Shown: piece after piece, positions 32,003-42,584 of the stretch | Layout of the letters: each line of letters opens with the position of its first letter | Numbering within the stretch: the stretch's first letter is position 1 | NCBI GenBank assembly: GCA_009801015.1 | Contig: VHZZ01006256.1 | Coordinates: 5,553 to 48,239 of the forward strand | DNA: 42,687 nt | Direction of reading: 5' to 3' | From: Silene noctiflora | Taxonomy: Eukaryota; Streptophyta; Magnoliopsida; Caryophyllales; Caryophyllaceae | Position numbers and translations under genes: made by a program | The notes under the pieces: generated by a model | What the model was told of the DNA's origin: nothing | Seen by the model: the letters and a program-made list of their open reading frames with translations, nothing else | The model's database searches: none

Positions 32003-35000
32003 TGAAGGATCGTGGCTATATTCGTGAGAGTATGAGTCCTTGTGCAATTCCCGCTTTGCTTGTGCCTAAGAAAGATGGAACGTGGAGGATGTGCATCGAT
32101 AGTAGAGCGGTAAACAACATCACTATTAAATATTGCTTTCCTATTCCAAGAATCGATGATATGTTAGATGAGCTCCATGGTTCAGTTATATTTTCAAAGA
32201 TCGATTTGAGAAGAGGTTATCATCAGATTCGGATGCGTGAAGGTGACGAATGGAAGACCGCTTTCAAAATGAAGCATGGTTTATATGAGTGGTTGGTGAT
32301 GCCAATTCGGTTACACTAACGCCCCAAGTACATTTATGAGGTTGACGAATGAAGTTTTGAAGCCGTTCTTGGGACAATTTGTAGTCGTCTACTTGGACGA
32401 TATTCTGATTTACAGTAAGAGTATCCAGGATCATTTTGAACACTTACGGCGTGTGTTTGAAACACTTCGAAAACAACGCTATATGGCAAGCTCGAGATGT
32501 GTACATTCTTGGTGGATAACGTGGTATTCTTGGGTTATATGGTCTCGAAAGATGGAGTATCGGTTGATTAAGCAAAGAGAGAAGCTATTCGTTCTTGGAC
32601 AAGTCCTAAAACCGTGACCGAGGTTAGATATTTTCATGGACTTGCTTCTTTCTATCGACGTTTTATTCGTGATTTAGCACCGTTACTAGTCCAATCACGG
32701 AGTGCATGAAGAAGGGAACATTCCATTGGAGCATGGCTACCCAAGGGGCGTTTGAAGCAATTAAGAAGAAGTTATGTGAAGCTCTCGTGTTAGCATTACC
32801 CGACTTCTCACAACCTTTTGAGGTTAAATGCGATGCTAGTGGTGTTGGGATTGGAGCTGTTTTTATACAAAATAAGCGGAACATTGCTTATTTCTCGGAG
32901 AAGTTAGGACGAGCTCTACTTAATTATTCAACATATGATAAAGAATTATATGCTACTGTTAGAGCTCTTGATCATTGGAGTCACTATCTTCGCCCGAGTC
33001 ACTTTGTTCTACACTCGGATCATGAATTGTTGAAGTATATTCATGGGCAGCAGAAGTTGAATCCGAGGCATGTTAAGTGGGTCGAATTTTTGCAATAGTT
33101 TCATTTTTCTTCGAAATATAAAGATGGTAAGAGTAATATTGTGGCAAATGCATTTTCGCATCGTTATTCATTGCTATCTACACTTGAAGTTCGATTTCTA
33201 GGCTTTGAAACACTAAAAGATTACTATGACCAAGATGATGATTTTGGAGAGGTTTACAAGGAGTTTCTAGCTGGTTCATCTAAAGAATTCGTAATTCAAG
33301 ACGGATTCCTCTTCAAAGGCAATCTTCTATGTGTGCCTAAGCAATTGATTCGTGAGCTATTGGTGCGTGAAGCACATGGAGGTGGGTAGCTGGTTATTTT
33401 GGTGTGCAAAAGACGTTGGATGTATTGAAGGAATATTTTCAATGTCCGAAGATGCAAGGAGATGTATACAACATTGTGAGTAAGTGTGTGACTTGTCATC
33501 TTATGAAGTTCAAGCCCGAAGTATACACCTCAGTATCGGTTCCAAACAGGCCGTGGGAAGATGTGTTGATGGATTTTATTGTCGCTTTGCCTCGCACTCA
33601 ACGTGGTAAGGATGCTATTATGGTGGTGGTCGATCGTTTCTCAAAGATGGCTCATTTTATTGCTTGTCACAAGACGGATGATGCAAGTAACATGGCTGAA
33701 TTATATTACATGGAGATCGTTCGTCTACATGGAGTGCCAAAGACAATCGTTTCTGATCGTGATTCAAAATTCTTGAGTTATTTTTGGAATACATTATGGA
33801 GAAGGTTGGAACAAAGCTCTTGTTTAGTACTTCACACCATCCACAAATTGATGGCAAAACAGAAGTTACTAATCATATTCTTGGAGCTATTCTGCGAGGT
33901 TTGGTAATCAAGACTCAAAAAGATTGGGATTTGAAATTAACACATGCCGAGTTTGCTTACAATTGTTCTCCCACGTTTGGAATGATTCACTCTCCATTTG
34001 AAGTTGTTTACGGTTTGAATCCTTACTTACCATTGGACTTAATACCGTTACTAAATAAGAAGTGGTGCATAAGGATGCGGAGTCCAAGTTGAAATCTATG
34101 ATCAAGCTACATGAACAAGTGAGGGATCGAATCAAAACCGTTAATGAGACTTACAAGAAAAGATCGAAGAAGCATATAAAGCCAAGACTTTTTAATCCAG
34201 GAGATATGGTATGGTTGCATTTGAGGAAATAAAGGTTTCCATTCAAGAGGAAGAATAAATTGATGCTAAGGGCAGAGGGACCTTACAAGGTGGTCGAGAA
34301 AGTGAATGATAATGCATACAAGATTGAACTTCCCGGAGATTATGGAGTACATGCTACATTTAATGTCCGGGATCTATCTCCATACCTTGATGATGACGGG
34401 ATTGCTGAATTGAGGACAATTTCTTTCACAGGGGGAGGGGATGATGAGTTATTAAATGGTGATGACCTGAATTTAGACATGGAGAAGATAAACGAACAAG
34501 CCCCAAGACTGTTTACTTGTGTCAACCATTTGGAACCAAGTCCGAGTCAGTAAAGGGTGTCGTGTGTTTACTTGGGCACCAAGTTTAACACATCCTTGGA
34601 CGTCAAGCAAGCAAAGGCCGAGTACGGAGCAAGGAAACGCGCATAGGCAAGCGCTATGTTGGTTGTCATATCTTTCCTTATTTCGGTTTTCCTAATTAGT
34701 AGTCTATCTGGTTTTAGGAAAGTTTACAAATCTCTTAATTTTGGTTTAGTTAATTATTATATTGTTGTTATTTCTTTTAGTTAATTTACTTAAACCTATA
34801 AGGAGTACAATAAGGCAATAAGAGCTATAGGAACGTCGAATATTGAGGAATTGTGTTTCCTAATTTTCGTCTAAGGAGTCAATTAGCATTGGTATAAATA
34901 GGGAGTCATTTTATCCTTATTTCATCATCAAGCGTTATCAATAAAATTTCAAATTTCGTTTACTTTGTGTAAGCATTGGGTTCGACGAGTATCGTGCCAA

Positions 35001-35050
35001 ATTTAGTTATTATTTGACGCGTTTTCAAGCATTAACACGAGTTATAATCA
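32003..35050 (+). mobile_element. Ty3/gypsy LTR retrotransposon fossil, 5'-truncated pol plus probable 3' LTR
   Basis: Parts in order: reverse transcriptase (about 32.0-32.6 kb, with [18 protein letters not shown] and the YLDD catalytic box), RNase H (about 32.7-33.1 kb, with [12 protein letters not shown]), integrase zinc-binding and core regions (about 33.4-34.1 kb, with DRFSKMAHFIACHKTDDA) and a C-terminal region (about 34.2-34.55 kb). The order RT-RNaseH-INT marks Ty3/gypsy; a chromovirus (CRM/Reina-like) placement is a guess. A purine tract (GGGGGAGGGG, 34431-34440) suggests the 3' LTR begins near 34442. TATAAATA (34893-34900) and AATAAA (34940-34945) suit an LTR. The 5' LTR, gag and protease are absent. 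It is broken, with several (about five or more) interruptions, so it is an old copy. Confidence 0.85.
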
Positions 35051-35096
35051 ATAGGTCTTTATTATAGTTCATCATTATTTGAGTTATAGGTCTAGC

Positions 35097-36044
35097 TGAC
35101 AGGGTTATCGCGTACCCAAATCAAAGATAATTACCCAACGGGTCTAACCTAATCTAGTGTAGTCGGGGTCGAACAGAAGAAGACGGGAGTTGCTAAACAA
35201 GTTGTCATGGAGCGAATTTTATCTAGGTTGATTAACAATGGGTGTTTGTTTTGGATTTAGAAATAATGATAAAATAGCGAAAGAAAACAATAATAAAGAA
35301 CAGTCTAGAGGAAACGGGTCACACATGCTAAAACGTAAATACTCATGTCAAACTAGGAATTCTTAATAACCATAATTGTTTAGGCTTAAAGACAACCATC
35401 TCTCGGCCATTTTCAGTTTTAGGGAATCCAATGTTCCGTCTTAATGCTCCTTAATTCTTCTGACTTATTGCACAATTGAGAATCCTAAGCTTGCAATCTT
35501 CACTTGATTATTTGGACTTCCTTTGGGCTTTATTTTCATTTATTTACTTGTGCATCAACCCAAGTTAGTTTCTTCATGCTCGGGATTTCTATGCTCGAAA
35601 TTTCCCAAAACGCCTCTCCATGGTCACGACTTGCTCTCTTTAGCCTCGTGAACTTGGGCGATTGCGAATTTGATGGAAAAAATCTACCAAAGGCTTATTT
35701 TCCTACAAAATGCAACGAATACAAGCAAAACACCTAGAACACGGAATTAGCTCACAAATACACTTATAGAAGTGCAATAATCAAATAAAATCGAGCTAAA
35801 TAGGGAGTTTAAACTATATATAAAATAGACCTATCACTAGCTCAAGCAAATATCTTATGTTTTCTTTTGTTTCGTTTAAAATACAAAAACACATAAAAAT
35901 TACAGATTCAAATTACTTTAAGACAGTTCTTAAATCCGTTCAAATCATACGAAATTCCACAATCAAACAGTTCTATTAATTGTTCAAGTGTAGTTAATTC
36001 CGCTGTAAACTTACGAGTTTTATTCTTTGAGTAGATTCGTATCA
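35097..36044 (-). mobile_element. LTR-like block of a second retroelement, minus strand
   Basis: Read on the minus strand, it begins TGATACGAATC and passes through GTTCGACCCCGACTACAC to CGATAACCCTGTCA. This is the layout of LTRs of plant Athila/Tat-type gypsy elements as I remember them. TG...CA ends would give about 948 bp. No matching flanking duplication was found, and the left boundary with the preceding gypsy LTR is uncertain. It is a fossil without coding parts in view. Confidence 0.45.
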
Positions 36045-36351
36045 GTGAGGGTGAAAGTTGAGGGGGATGAATTAATAAAAGGAGAGGAGAGCTTTTAAAT
36101 CGTTATAATGGAGGAGAAAAACAATCTGGGGAAAAAATTGCTGGTTAAAAGGTAAGAGGCCAAGAGCAAGAAGATGAAGATGGGTTATATAATGTTGGAC
36201 CCACACACATTTTACATGTTATAGGTTAACAAATGACCAATTTTATTTAAAGAGAAGAAAGCTAAAAGTTAGGTATATTGGTAGTTAAAATAGAGTTTGA
36301 AATATTTTGAGAAGCACCCCAATAGTTTTGATTATTCTCATTATATAATCC
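36045..36351 (-). mobile_element. Terminal fragment of the same Mutator-like family as 26843-27878
   Basis: On the minus strand the end reads GGATTATATAATGAGAATA, then CAAAACTATTGGGGTGCTTCTCAAAATATTTC. This aligns with the left terminus of the intron 42 element (GGGTTATTTAATAAGAATAC..., GGGTGCTTCTCAAAATACTCC). Further in, GGGTCC...CCCATCTTCATCTTCTT also parallels GGGACCCACAACTTCATCTTCTT. Only one end is visible; the other side stops at the LTR-like block ending at 36044. Confidence 0.6.
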
Positions 36352-37439
36352 TTAATTTTACCATTTAAAAAAATATTGTAATTTTTTTTGTGTTTTTTTA
36401 ATAACGAAAATGTTCTAATTTACTTAATTTGAATGATTCGATGTTTTTAAAGAAAAATTATGTAACAAATCCTTTCAACAATATTTTTTTAATGAGATTT
36501 GTATGTTTTGATGTTCTATTTTCCATATTTTTTTGTTAGATTTAGTATTGGAAAAGCTGTAGTTCTATTTTTTTCAAAATATATATGTAGTTATGTACCA
36601 CTTGTATAACTTATATCAACTCTTCCGGTTATATGATTCTCAACATAGATTTAATGACACTGGTTGATTAATGACATAAAACTAATAGTCAAATATTCAA
36701 GTTAATTAATAAACACAACAAAACTATCAATTAGATTCAGTATGATTAGATTTGTAAATAAAATAGAGTGATAAAACGTGGGTTAAAAAGGGTTTTCTTC
36801 TTTAAAATCAAGTATCCAATTAGAAGTATTTAAAAGATTTAATTTTTATAGAAAGGGGATTCCCTTAAACATATCACTTCTCTAAAATTACCTTTATTAC
36901 TCTCTTTTATAAATTACTCCCATATTTGTAACTCGGGTTAAAAATTGCATCCAAAGCCATTTTCAGGTGAAAACTTGTTGGATCTGACGAGATTGCCCCT
37001 ACCCTAATATTTTAGATATTCCCTCAAATTAACTATACATTTAATACCTAAATTTTACTCACTTTATCCCTTTACCAAATTTTCCTCCAAAATTGAACTT
37101 AAATTATTGTTGACTGAAACTACCTAAATTGAATGAGTGCTTTCTAATCCTCATCAATAATACTTCTGATAACTGTAAGTTTTCTACCCCATTATGTTCA
37201 ATTGACATTTTGATACCTACATTTGTAAAAAAAAAAAAAAAAGAAAAAAAAAGAAAAGAAGAATGAACCCTAATTTGAATTCAGAATTGGAAATGTTAGC
37301 TTAAAATAGGGTGAACCTTAAAAAACTTAACGAAAAACCCCTAATTTAGAAGGAACCCTGAGTAAACTGCAAATTGGATAGAATATTTCTTATAAATGTC
37401 AAATGCATTGTGTTTTATAGAATATTGCTTATCTCACCT
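36352..37439. other. AT-rich intergenic DNA, nothing recognised
   Basis: There is no coding segment. An A-rich run interrupted by G lies at 37227-37260. It could be a simple repeat or a degraded poly(A) tail, but no retroposon body was recognised next to it. Confidence 0.6.
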
Positions 37440-38440
37440 TATTCTTCCATTCTGCAGGCCTTAGGTTACATTGGGAGTTTAAAGGAATAAAGTGGATATG
37501 TGCAAGGAGACAAGGAGTGAAGAAGAGAAGAATCGAGCTAAGAAGAACTGAGCTGAGAAAAAATCGACCGAGTAAGAATTACTCAATCTAGCCTCCTGAC
37601 TCGATCGAGTAATCCTTACCCGATCGAGCCGCGCTTAATTTATGGAAGATTAACCCCGTTTTCAGGAAATAATTAGTGCGATGTATAAATACTATTAACT
37701 TCGTATTAGGTTAGAGTGTTACAAAGTGTTTTTCATCCGTAACACTTTTACATTATGCACAACCCTAATTTTCTTTCTTTTGGTACTTTTGCAATCAAAT
37801 CTAAATTGTTCTTTATTTGGAATTAATTCTTTATTTGTTATTCATTATTGTTATCCAATTATGTCTTCTATTATATTATTTGTTGTTGTCGTTATAGTTA
37901 TGAGTTGCTAATTCTTTCTCTAGGGAGAAGGGAATCAAAGAATGAATATTACGGGGACAACAATCTGTTAAATGTTAGAAAGACTACCGCTTGATTATTT
38001 GTAATAAATCTGATTTGTTAATTACTGTTCAAGATTAATCGATTAGTATTGTGAATTAGTATTATTGCCACCGGATTAATACTAAGAAAGACTTACGATA
38101 GTCAGGTAGACGACTTAGTTATACCGACCGCATGCTAAGCACTATACTAAAAGTCACATATGTGCCGACCGGACATGTGCCTTTAGGTAGCCATTCTACA
38201 CGAGTTAATTGATCCTAATTTCCCTAATTGATTTTCATTGTGAATCGGATTCCCTAGTTTTGATTAATATATTTAATATCGTCTTAACTACAATCAACCC
38301 AATCAATTTGTGACACAATAGCCTTTAATTAATTCATAAGTAACATGTTGATAATCATTTTTTCTCTGTGGGTTTGACTCTTCTTACCACTAGCTATTGT
38401 TGGTAGTATTTAAGATTATTTTTGATATTGATGATACGAC
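37440..38440 (+). mobile_element. Athila-like LTR block (fossil), approximate limits
   Basis: Contains ACTCGATCGAGT-type palindromes (37566-37630), a GTATAAATAC TATA-like box (about 37684), and near the right end CTGTGGGTTTGACTCTTC followed by ATTGATGATACGAC. From memory these are features of plant Athila-type LTRs. No internal domains or second LTR were found with it, so it may be a solo LTR or fragment. Limits are approximate and the family is tentative. Confidence 0.4.
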
Positions 38441-38610
38441 TAAGCCCTTTGTCAGATTTAATTGACAATTTTCTCTATTACTCTTTTTTTTCCGTTAAAT
38501 ACGACTACTTGGGGATAAGGAAGAACAGTGAGACAATTACTGATCGAGGAGGAGGAAAAATAGCGAGACGATTGCCACCGAGGAGGAAGACTTTGTGGAA
38601 ATATTGATAC
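38441..38610. other. Short unassigned spacer
   Basis: Contains two similar segments (AGTGAGACAATTACTGATCGAGGAGG and AGCGAGACGATTGCCACCGAGGAGG, about 38527-38588), a small local duplication. No gene is recognised. Confidence 0.5.
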
Positions 38611-39543
38611 TATAACACCCCCATCTACCAAAGTGCCTTACCAAGGCCTACCTTAGCACACGAGAGCGTTACCATCTCGGTTGCCCGAGGTAGTACATAT
38701 CAAATAGACAATAAAGAAAAATTTATTAAAGCAAGGTAAAGTTTAAAGTGTTTACATGATCCAAATTGAATACAAAACAACTGAAATTCCCAAAAGACAA
38801 CTGTCTACTAAAAATCAATGGAAGCTAAACGAATCTGCTAGACTCAACGACATCCCATCCAGGGCTCACACAAGCTCAATCATCCAAACCTGCTAAACAC
38901 TTGCTCACCATTCCCCAATGGATCACAACAGTTTTGTAAAAACAACAAGGATCAGCCAACCATACAATCAATCATAAGACAACCAATTAACATCAACCAA
39001 TACAATAGTTTCTGAACAATCAACCATTTCTAACTTCAAGAATCAGTGTCCGAACCGCAGCCCGGACAAGACTGCACACCGCAGTGAGTACCCCTGCCAG
39101 GTTACCCATCGCAACAAGTAACCCACCACAGCTAGTGGTAGACTGCAGCCATGCCACCTAAAGCCCCGTTCATCGCAACGAGCAAACCCAAATCATTAAT
39201 ATGCACATCTCCCTTGTGGTGGGAGTCACAAGGGGCGAACATGAGGGTGAAGACCATCTCCCGATAATGGCTTCACAAACAATACAACCAATATCAATAA
39301 CATCACAATAATTCCATATCAATGATAATCATACAACACCACATCAACTTATAATCAATCATACGGAGAACTGAGTAGGGAAACCCTACCTGACTAGCAA
39401 ATCCGATCACAAGGCAATAAAGGCGAGCTAGAACCGCTCCTCTACGAAATTCTCACCTAACGTTCATACACAACAATACTAACATCAAGATAACTCCCTA
39501 ATTAAACCATTCCCCTTAATTACTCAGATTAGGGTTTACTTAG
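38611..39543. mobile_element. LTR-type repeat, TGTAACACCCC family, copy 1
   Basis: Begins TATAACACCCCCAT, then CCAAAGTGCCTTACCAAGG, then TTACCATCTCGGTTGCCCGAGG. Its first 100 bases resemble 42585-42687. Internally AATATGCACATCTCCCTTG parallels AATGTGCACATCCCTCTTG in the next unit. No protein domain is seen. It most likely represents LTR sequence of a gypsy-type element, orientation unsettled. Confidence 0.45.
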
Positions 39544-41760
39544 TGTAACACCCCCTTCTTGTCTGACCAAGACAACGGGAGGATGCTACCATCTCGGTTT
39601 TCCGAGGCGGTGAATCGAAGTTGCAATTAAGAAAAAATTAACATAAATAAGCTATTTAGTGATTACATACATGATAAATGAATAACAAGTGAACTATGTA
39701 AATACAACTCATCTATCAACTATATCATCTACACGACTCAACTCCAAATTTGAAGCTCGTCCTGTCTCCCGCATGATATCAATTCAACCTGTACTCAACC
39801 TGCTCCCTCATATGATCAGAAATATCATATGGATCAACACACGCCACCTCGAAAATAGGTGACAATTACAAACAACCCAAACATGTCAGTTTTGATAATA
39901 AGACACAATGCAACATATATAATTATGCAACATGACAAATATATGAATGAGACATAATTTCACCAACACTACACCGGTAACGAGACACACCCAGACGTAC
40001 CTACAACCCGGTGAGGACATTGCAACACCGCCCACCAAAAAAGCCGGACAACAGCCTGTAAAAAGGTACTCGGGACACACCCGTGGTATCGAGACCGAGA
40101 GCGACTCGGATCCTTGCCAGACGATGTGACTCAGCCTCACATGTCCCTCCATAAATCAAGCCAATAATGTGCACATCCCTCTTGGAGCGGGAAGCTCCAA
40201 GAGGTGACCTAAGCGTAAGACGGTCTCCCAACCGCCTTACGTCTCCAATGTCAACAAGTAACACCACCACAACTCCACCAACGACCTCCAACAAGGACAT
40301 TATGCACATGAATTCAAACATGAATACAATATCGGATATGAAATCTCATGCAACATACTACCAATATACCATGGATGCAACCATGTGTCCAAGAATCCCG
40401 ACTCTCAAGTCGTCCCAGCAAATATCATGTTATAATGTATTTCCGACTCATACATGAACCTTAACAACATTCTCAATTATCATGGTGAATGCGAGACTAA
40501 TCTTATCATGAACGCCAAGTGACAAATGCCACCAACACACATTTATATTATCAAAGTTGAGTAGGATTAACCTAACTTTTAGCAATCTCCATAAGCTATT
40601 CGAGCCCGACACAATCCCGTCTCATGAAACCGTCTCGTCCTATACAAGTCATATAATATTATCACAATACATCCTACAATAATATACAATACAAAACCCC
40701 TTATTATTACCCACTAATTTCCCATATTACACATACTAATTACTAATTAATTACCCATAACAAAACCTCCAAAAGTTATGGTACAAATAAACTAGATTAA
40801 CCGTATTATTACCCTCATAACCGAAGCATATAACTCTATAAGGTGATGAATCAACATGATTAACCGTATTTCTTACAATGATTCAATTACCATCCACACT
40901 TCTCAATCCCGTATACCTCATGTCGCATATATACCGCGTTATATCCACCATGTGATCACACACTTGTCTATGTTCCCTTTTACTTCATAAAATCATTCCA
41001 TTTGTAACCATTACAAGATTTAATTATGCATTTAATAACTACCACGAGGTCCATACTTGACATTCATCATATAATCACGGAAATAGTCACATGTCACGTA
41101 AAATTATCACACAAATTGAAGCCACTTTATTACATTAAGCACATTTGATAAACATCACTTTAGGTAACCACAAGTTATCAAAACTTGGTCAAATGTAAAC
41201 AATTCATGAAATGTAGTCATGCAAGTCCTACTATGCCAAATCGATCACTCAAAAGACCATTGGGGTCACAAAACACAGGCACTGACTTGATACTTGGTCG
41301 TCAAAGGTAGAAGGCATAAACCAATCCAAAATAGGGTATAATAAGCACACTCGGTCGAGTGAAATAGACACTCGGCCGAGTAAGGGGCACTCGATCGAGT
41401 GGATGAGGCACTCAGTCGAGTGGTGACCGGGCAGGGTGTTTTCTAGCTGGTACAAACGGTCCACTCGGTCGTGTGGATGAACCACTCGGTCGAGTAAGGC
41501 TACACTTGGTTGAGTGAATGCGGTACTCGGTCGAGTGTCATGAAACAGAATTCCATTCAAGGGATATTGGTCTCCAAATTCACTTATTTTGCCACGCACA
41601 TCCAAATAAGTCCCAATAGTGTTGCCACCACCAACAAGTTAAAGTACTAGCAAACGCTTTCACCTTATAGCCGCAGTTACATTAAAATTAAAATAAAGTA
41701 TCTAAGTTCCATAACCGACAAGAATGTCATTCTAAGTCCGACTCACAAGCATCAAGGTAA
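39544..41760. mobile_element. LTR-type repeat, TGTAACACCCC family, copy 2 and adjoining retroelement DNA
   Basis: Begins TGTAACACCCCCTTC, then GATGCTACCATCTCGGTT, then TTCCGAGGCGG, which is related to but distinct from copy 1. Its right part contains the CACTCGGTCGAGTG array (41348-41537). Short open frames on both strands at 39886-40457 have no known domain. The right limit is arbitrary. Confidence 0.4.
41348..41537. repeat. Array of eight 14-bp palindromes, consensus CACTCGGTCGAGTG
   Basis: Copies start at 41348, 41369, 41388, 41409, 41462, 41483, 41503 and 41524. Most start-to-start distances are 19-21 bp, with one gap of 53 bp between the fourth and fifth. Variants include CACTCGATCGAGTG and CACTTGGTTGAGTG. 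Each is nearly self-complementary with a TCGA-like centre and is CpG-rich. Related palindromes occur near 37598-37630. Confidence 0.9.
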
Positions 41761-41814
41761 TTTGGATGAGCGCATTTTTGGCGAAGCTTCTTTGCCCAAC
41801 GCATGAAGGGTCCA

Positions 41815-42444
41815 TCATCGTCGCTCTCCTCTTCCTTTTCTTCTTTTTATTCTTCCTCCTGTTCTTCTCCTTCCTCTTCTTGTCCTTCTTCCTCCTCCTT
41901 TTCTTCTTCCTTCTTCTTCTTCTTCTTCTTCTTCTTCTTCTTCTTCTTCTTCTTCTTCTTCTTCTTCTTCTTCTTCTTCTTCTTCTTCTTCTTCTTCTTC
42001 TTCTTCTTCTTCTTCTTCTTCTTCTTCTTCATAGACATTAACCTCATTGGCCCTTTGCCCCATATCCTCGATCGACACCTCGGTCGTTCCCGCTCCACTC
42101 CCTTCCCCTTGGAAGGGGTTTCCAAAGAAGCTCCCACTAGCATAGTTAGGCTCGGCCCAAGGGCCCAACAAGTGTCCATCTTCATGGGGAATTATTGTAC
42201 CCCAATACGACGGTTGGACACCATATGCTTTGAACACACCCGAGGCATCTCCCGGTCCGGTCCAATATCTAAGATCAACATCGGGTCTCACCCCTTGGTT
42301 GTAGGCCATCTCATGCATGTCCCTAATTACCAAGATCGTGTTGACACAGTCGATGAGCTCCGCCATGTGGTAATTGTGGTCATAGCTTGGTAGGGGTCGG
42401 GAATACTCATGGGTGTAGGTAGGAGGTGGTGAAGGCATGGGCAT
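41815..42444 (-). CDS. Unrecognised open frame with poly-glutamate run, probably retroelement-derived
   Basis: A 209-aa open frame. The first roughly 135 residues (MPMPSPPPTYTHEYSRPLPS, then HMAELIDCVNTILVIRDMHEMAYNQG, then WTGPGDASGVFKAYG) have mixed, protein-like composition. They are followed by about 40 Glu encoded by the (TTC)40 tract and a basic Arg/Gly/Lys-rich tail. I recognise no family. It starts about 140 bp inside the LTR-like edge at 42585, where a gag-type first frame of a minus-strand element would be expected, so a retroelement origin is likely but unproven. If it is one, treat it as a fossil. Confidence 0.3.
   Translation of the reverse strand: MPMPSPPPTYTHEYSRPLPSYDHNYHMAELIDCVNTILVIRDMHEMAYNQGVRPDVDLRYWTGPGDASGVFKAYGVQPSYWGTIIPHEDGHLLGPWAEPNYASGSFFGNPFQGEGSGAGTTEVSIEDMGQRANEVNVYEEEEEEEEEEEEEEEEEEEEEEEEEEEEEEEEEEEEEEEEGRRKGGGRRTRRGRRRTGGRIKRRKGRGERR
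41911..42030. repeat. (TTC)40 microsatellite
   Basis: 120 bases of uninterrupted TTC, preceded by a degenerate pyrimidine tract from about 41818. On the minus strand this is GAA repeats (poly-Glu in one frame, poly-Lys in another); on the plus strand, poly-Phe or poly-Leu. Confidence 0.97.
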
Positions 42445-42584
42445 GTGAGGTTAAAGCATGGTTATATGAGATGATGAACGGGGAGGCGGGGAGTCAAGGT
42501 CTCTTCCGGCATTCAAGTCCTCAAGACTAAAGGTGTAAGCATGGGAATGGTATAACTCTTAGCCGGGGGACGGGGTGGTCTCGC

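Noticed and set aside
36045-36351. A complete second Mutator-like element with target duplication
   Set aside because: Only one terminus is visible; no partner end or matching 9-bp flank (TTAATTTTA) was found in the window.
37227-37260. A-rich run as a LINE or SINE tail
   Set aside because: No reverse transcriptase, tRNA-like head or target duplication was seen beside it.
39886-40457. Open frames on both strands as a host gene
   Set aside because: They overlap on opposite strands, lack known domains and lie in LTR-like repeat DNA.
41348-41537. CRISPR-like look of repeated 14-bp units
   Set aside because: Units are palindromic, degenerate and too short, spacers are 5-7 bp, and the context is a plant LTR-like region.
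41803-42393. Plus-strand open frames with long poly-Phe or poly-Leu runs
   Set aside because: They are translations of the (TTC)40 repeat and its degenerate flank; the Leu-rich one resembles a membrane protein only because of the repeat.
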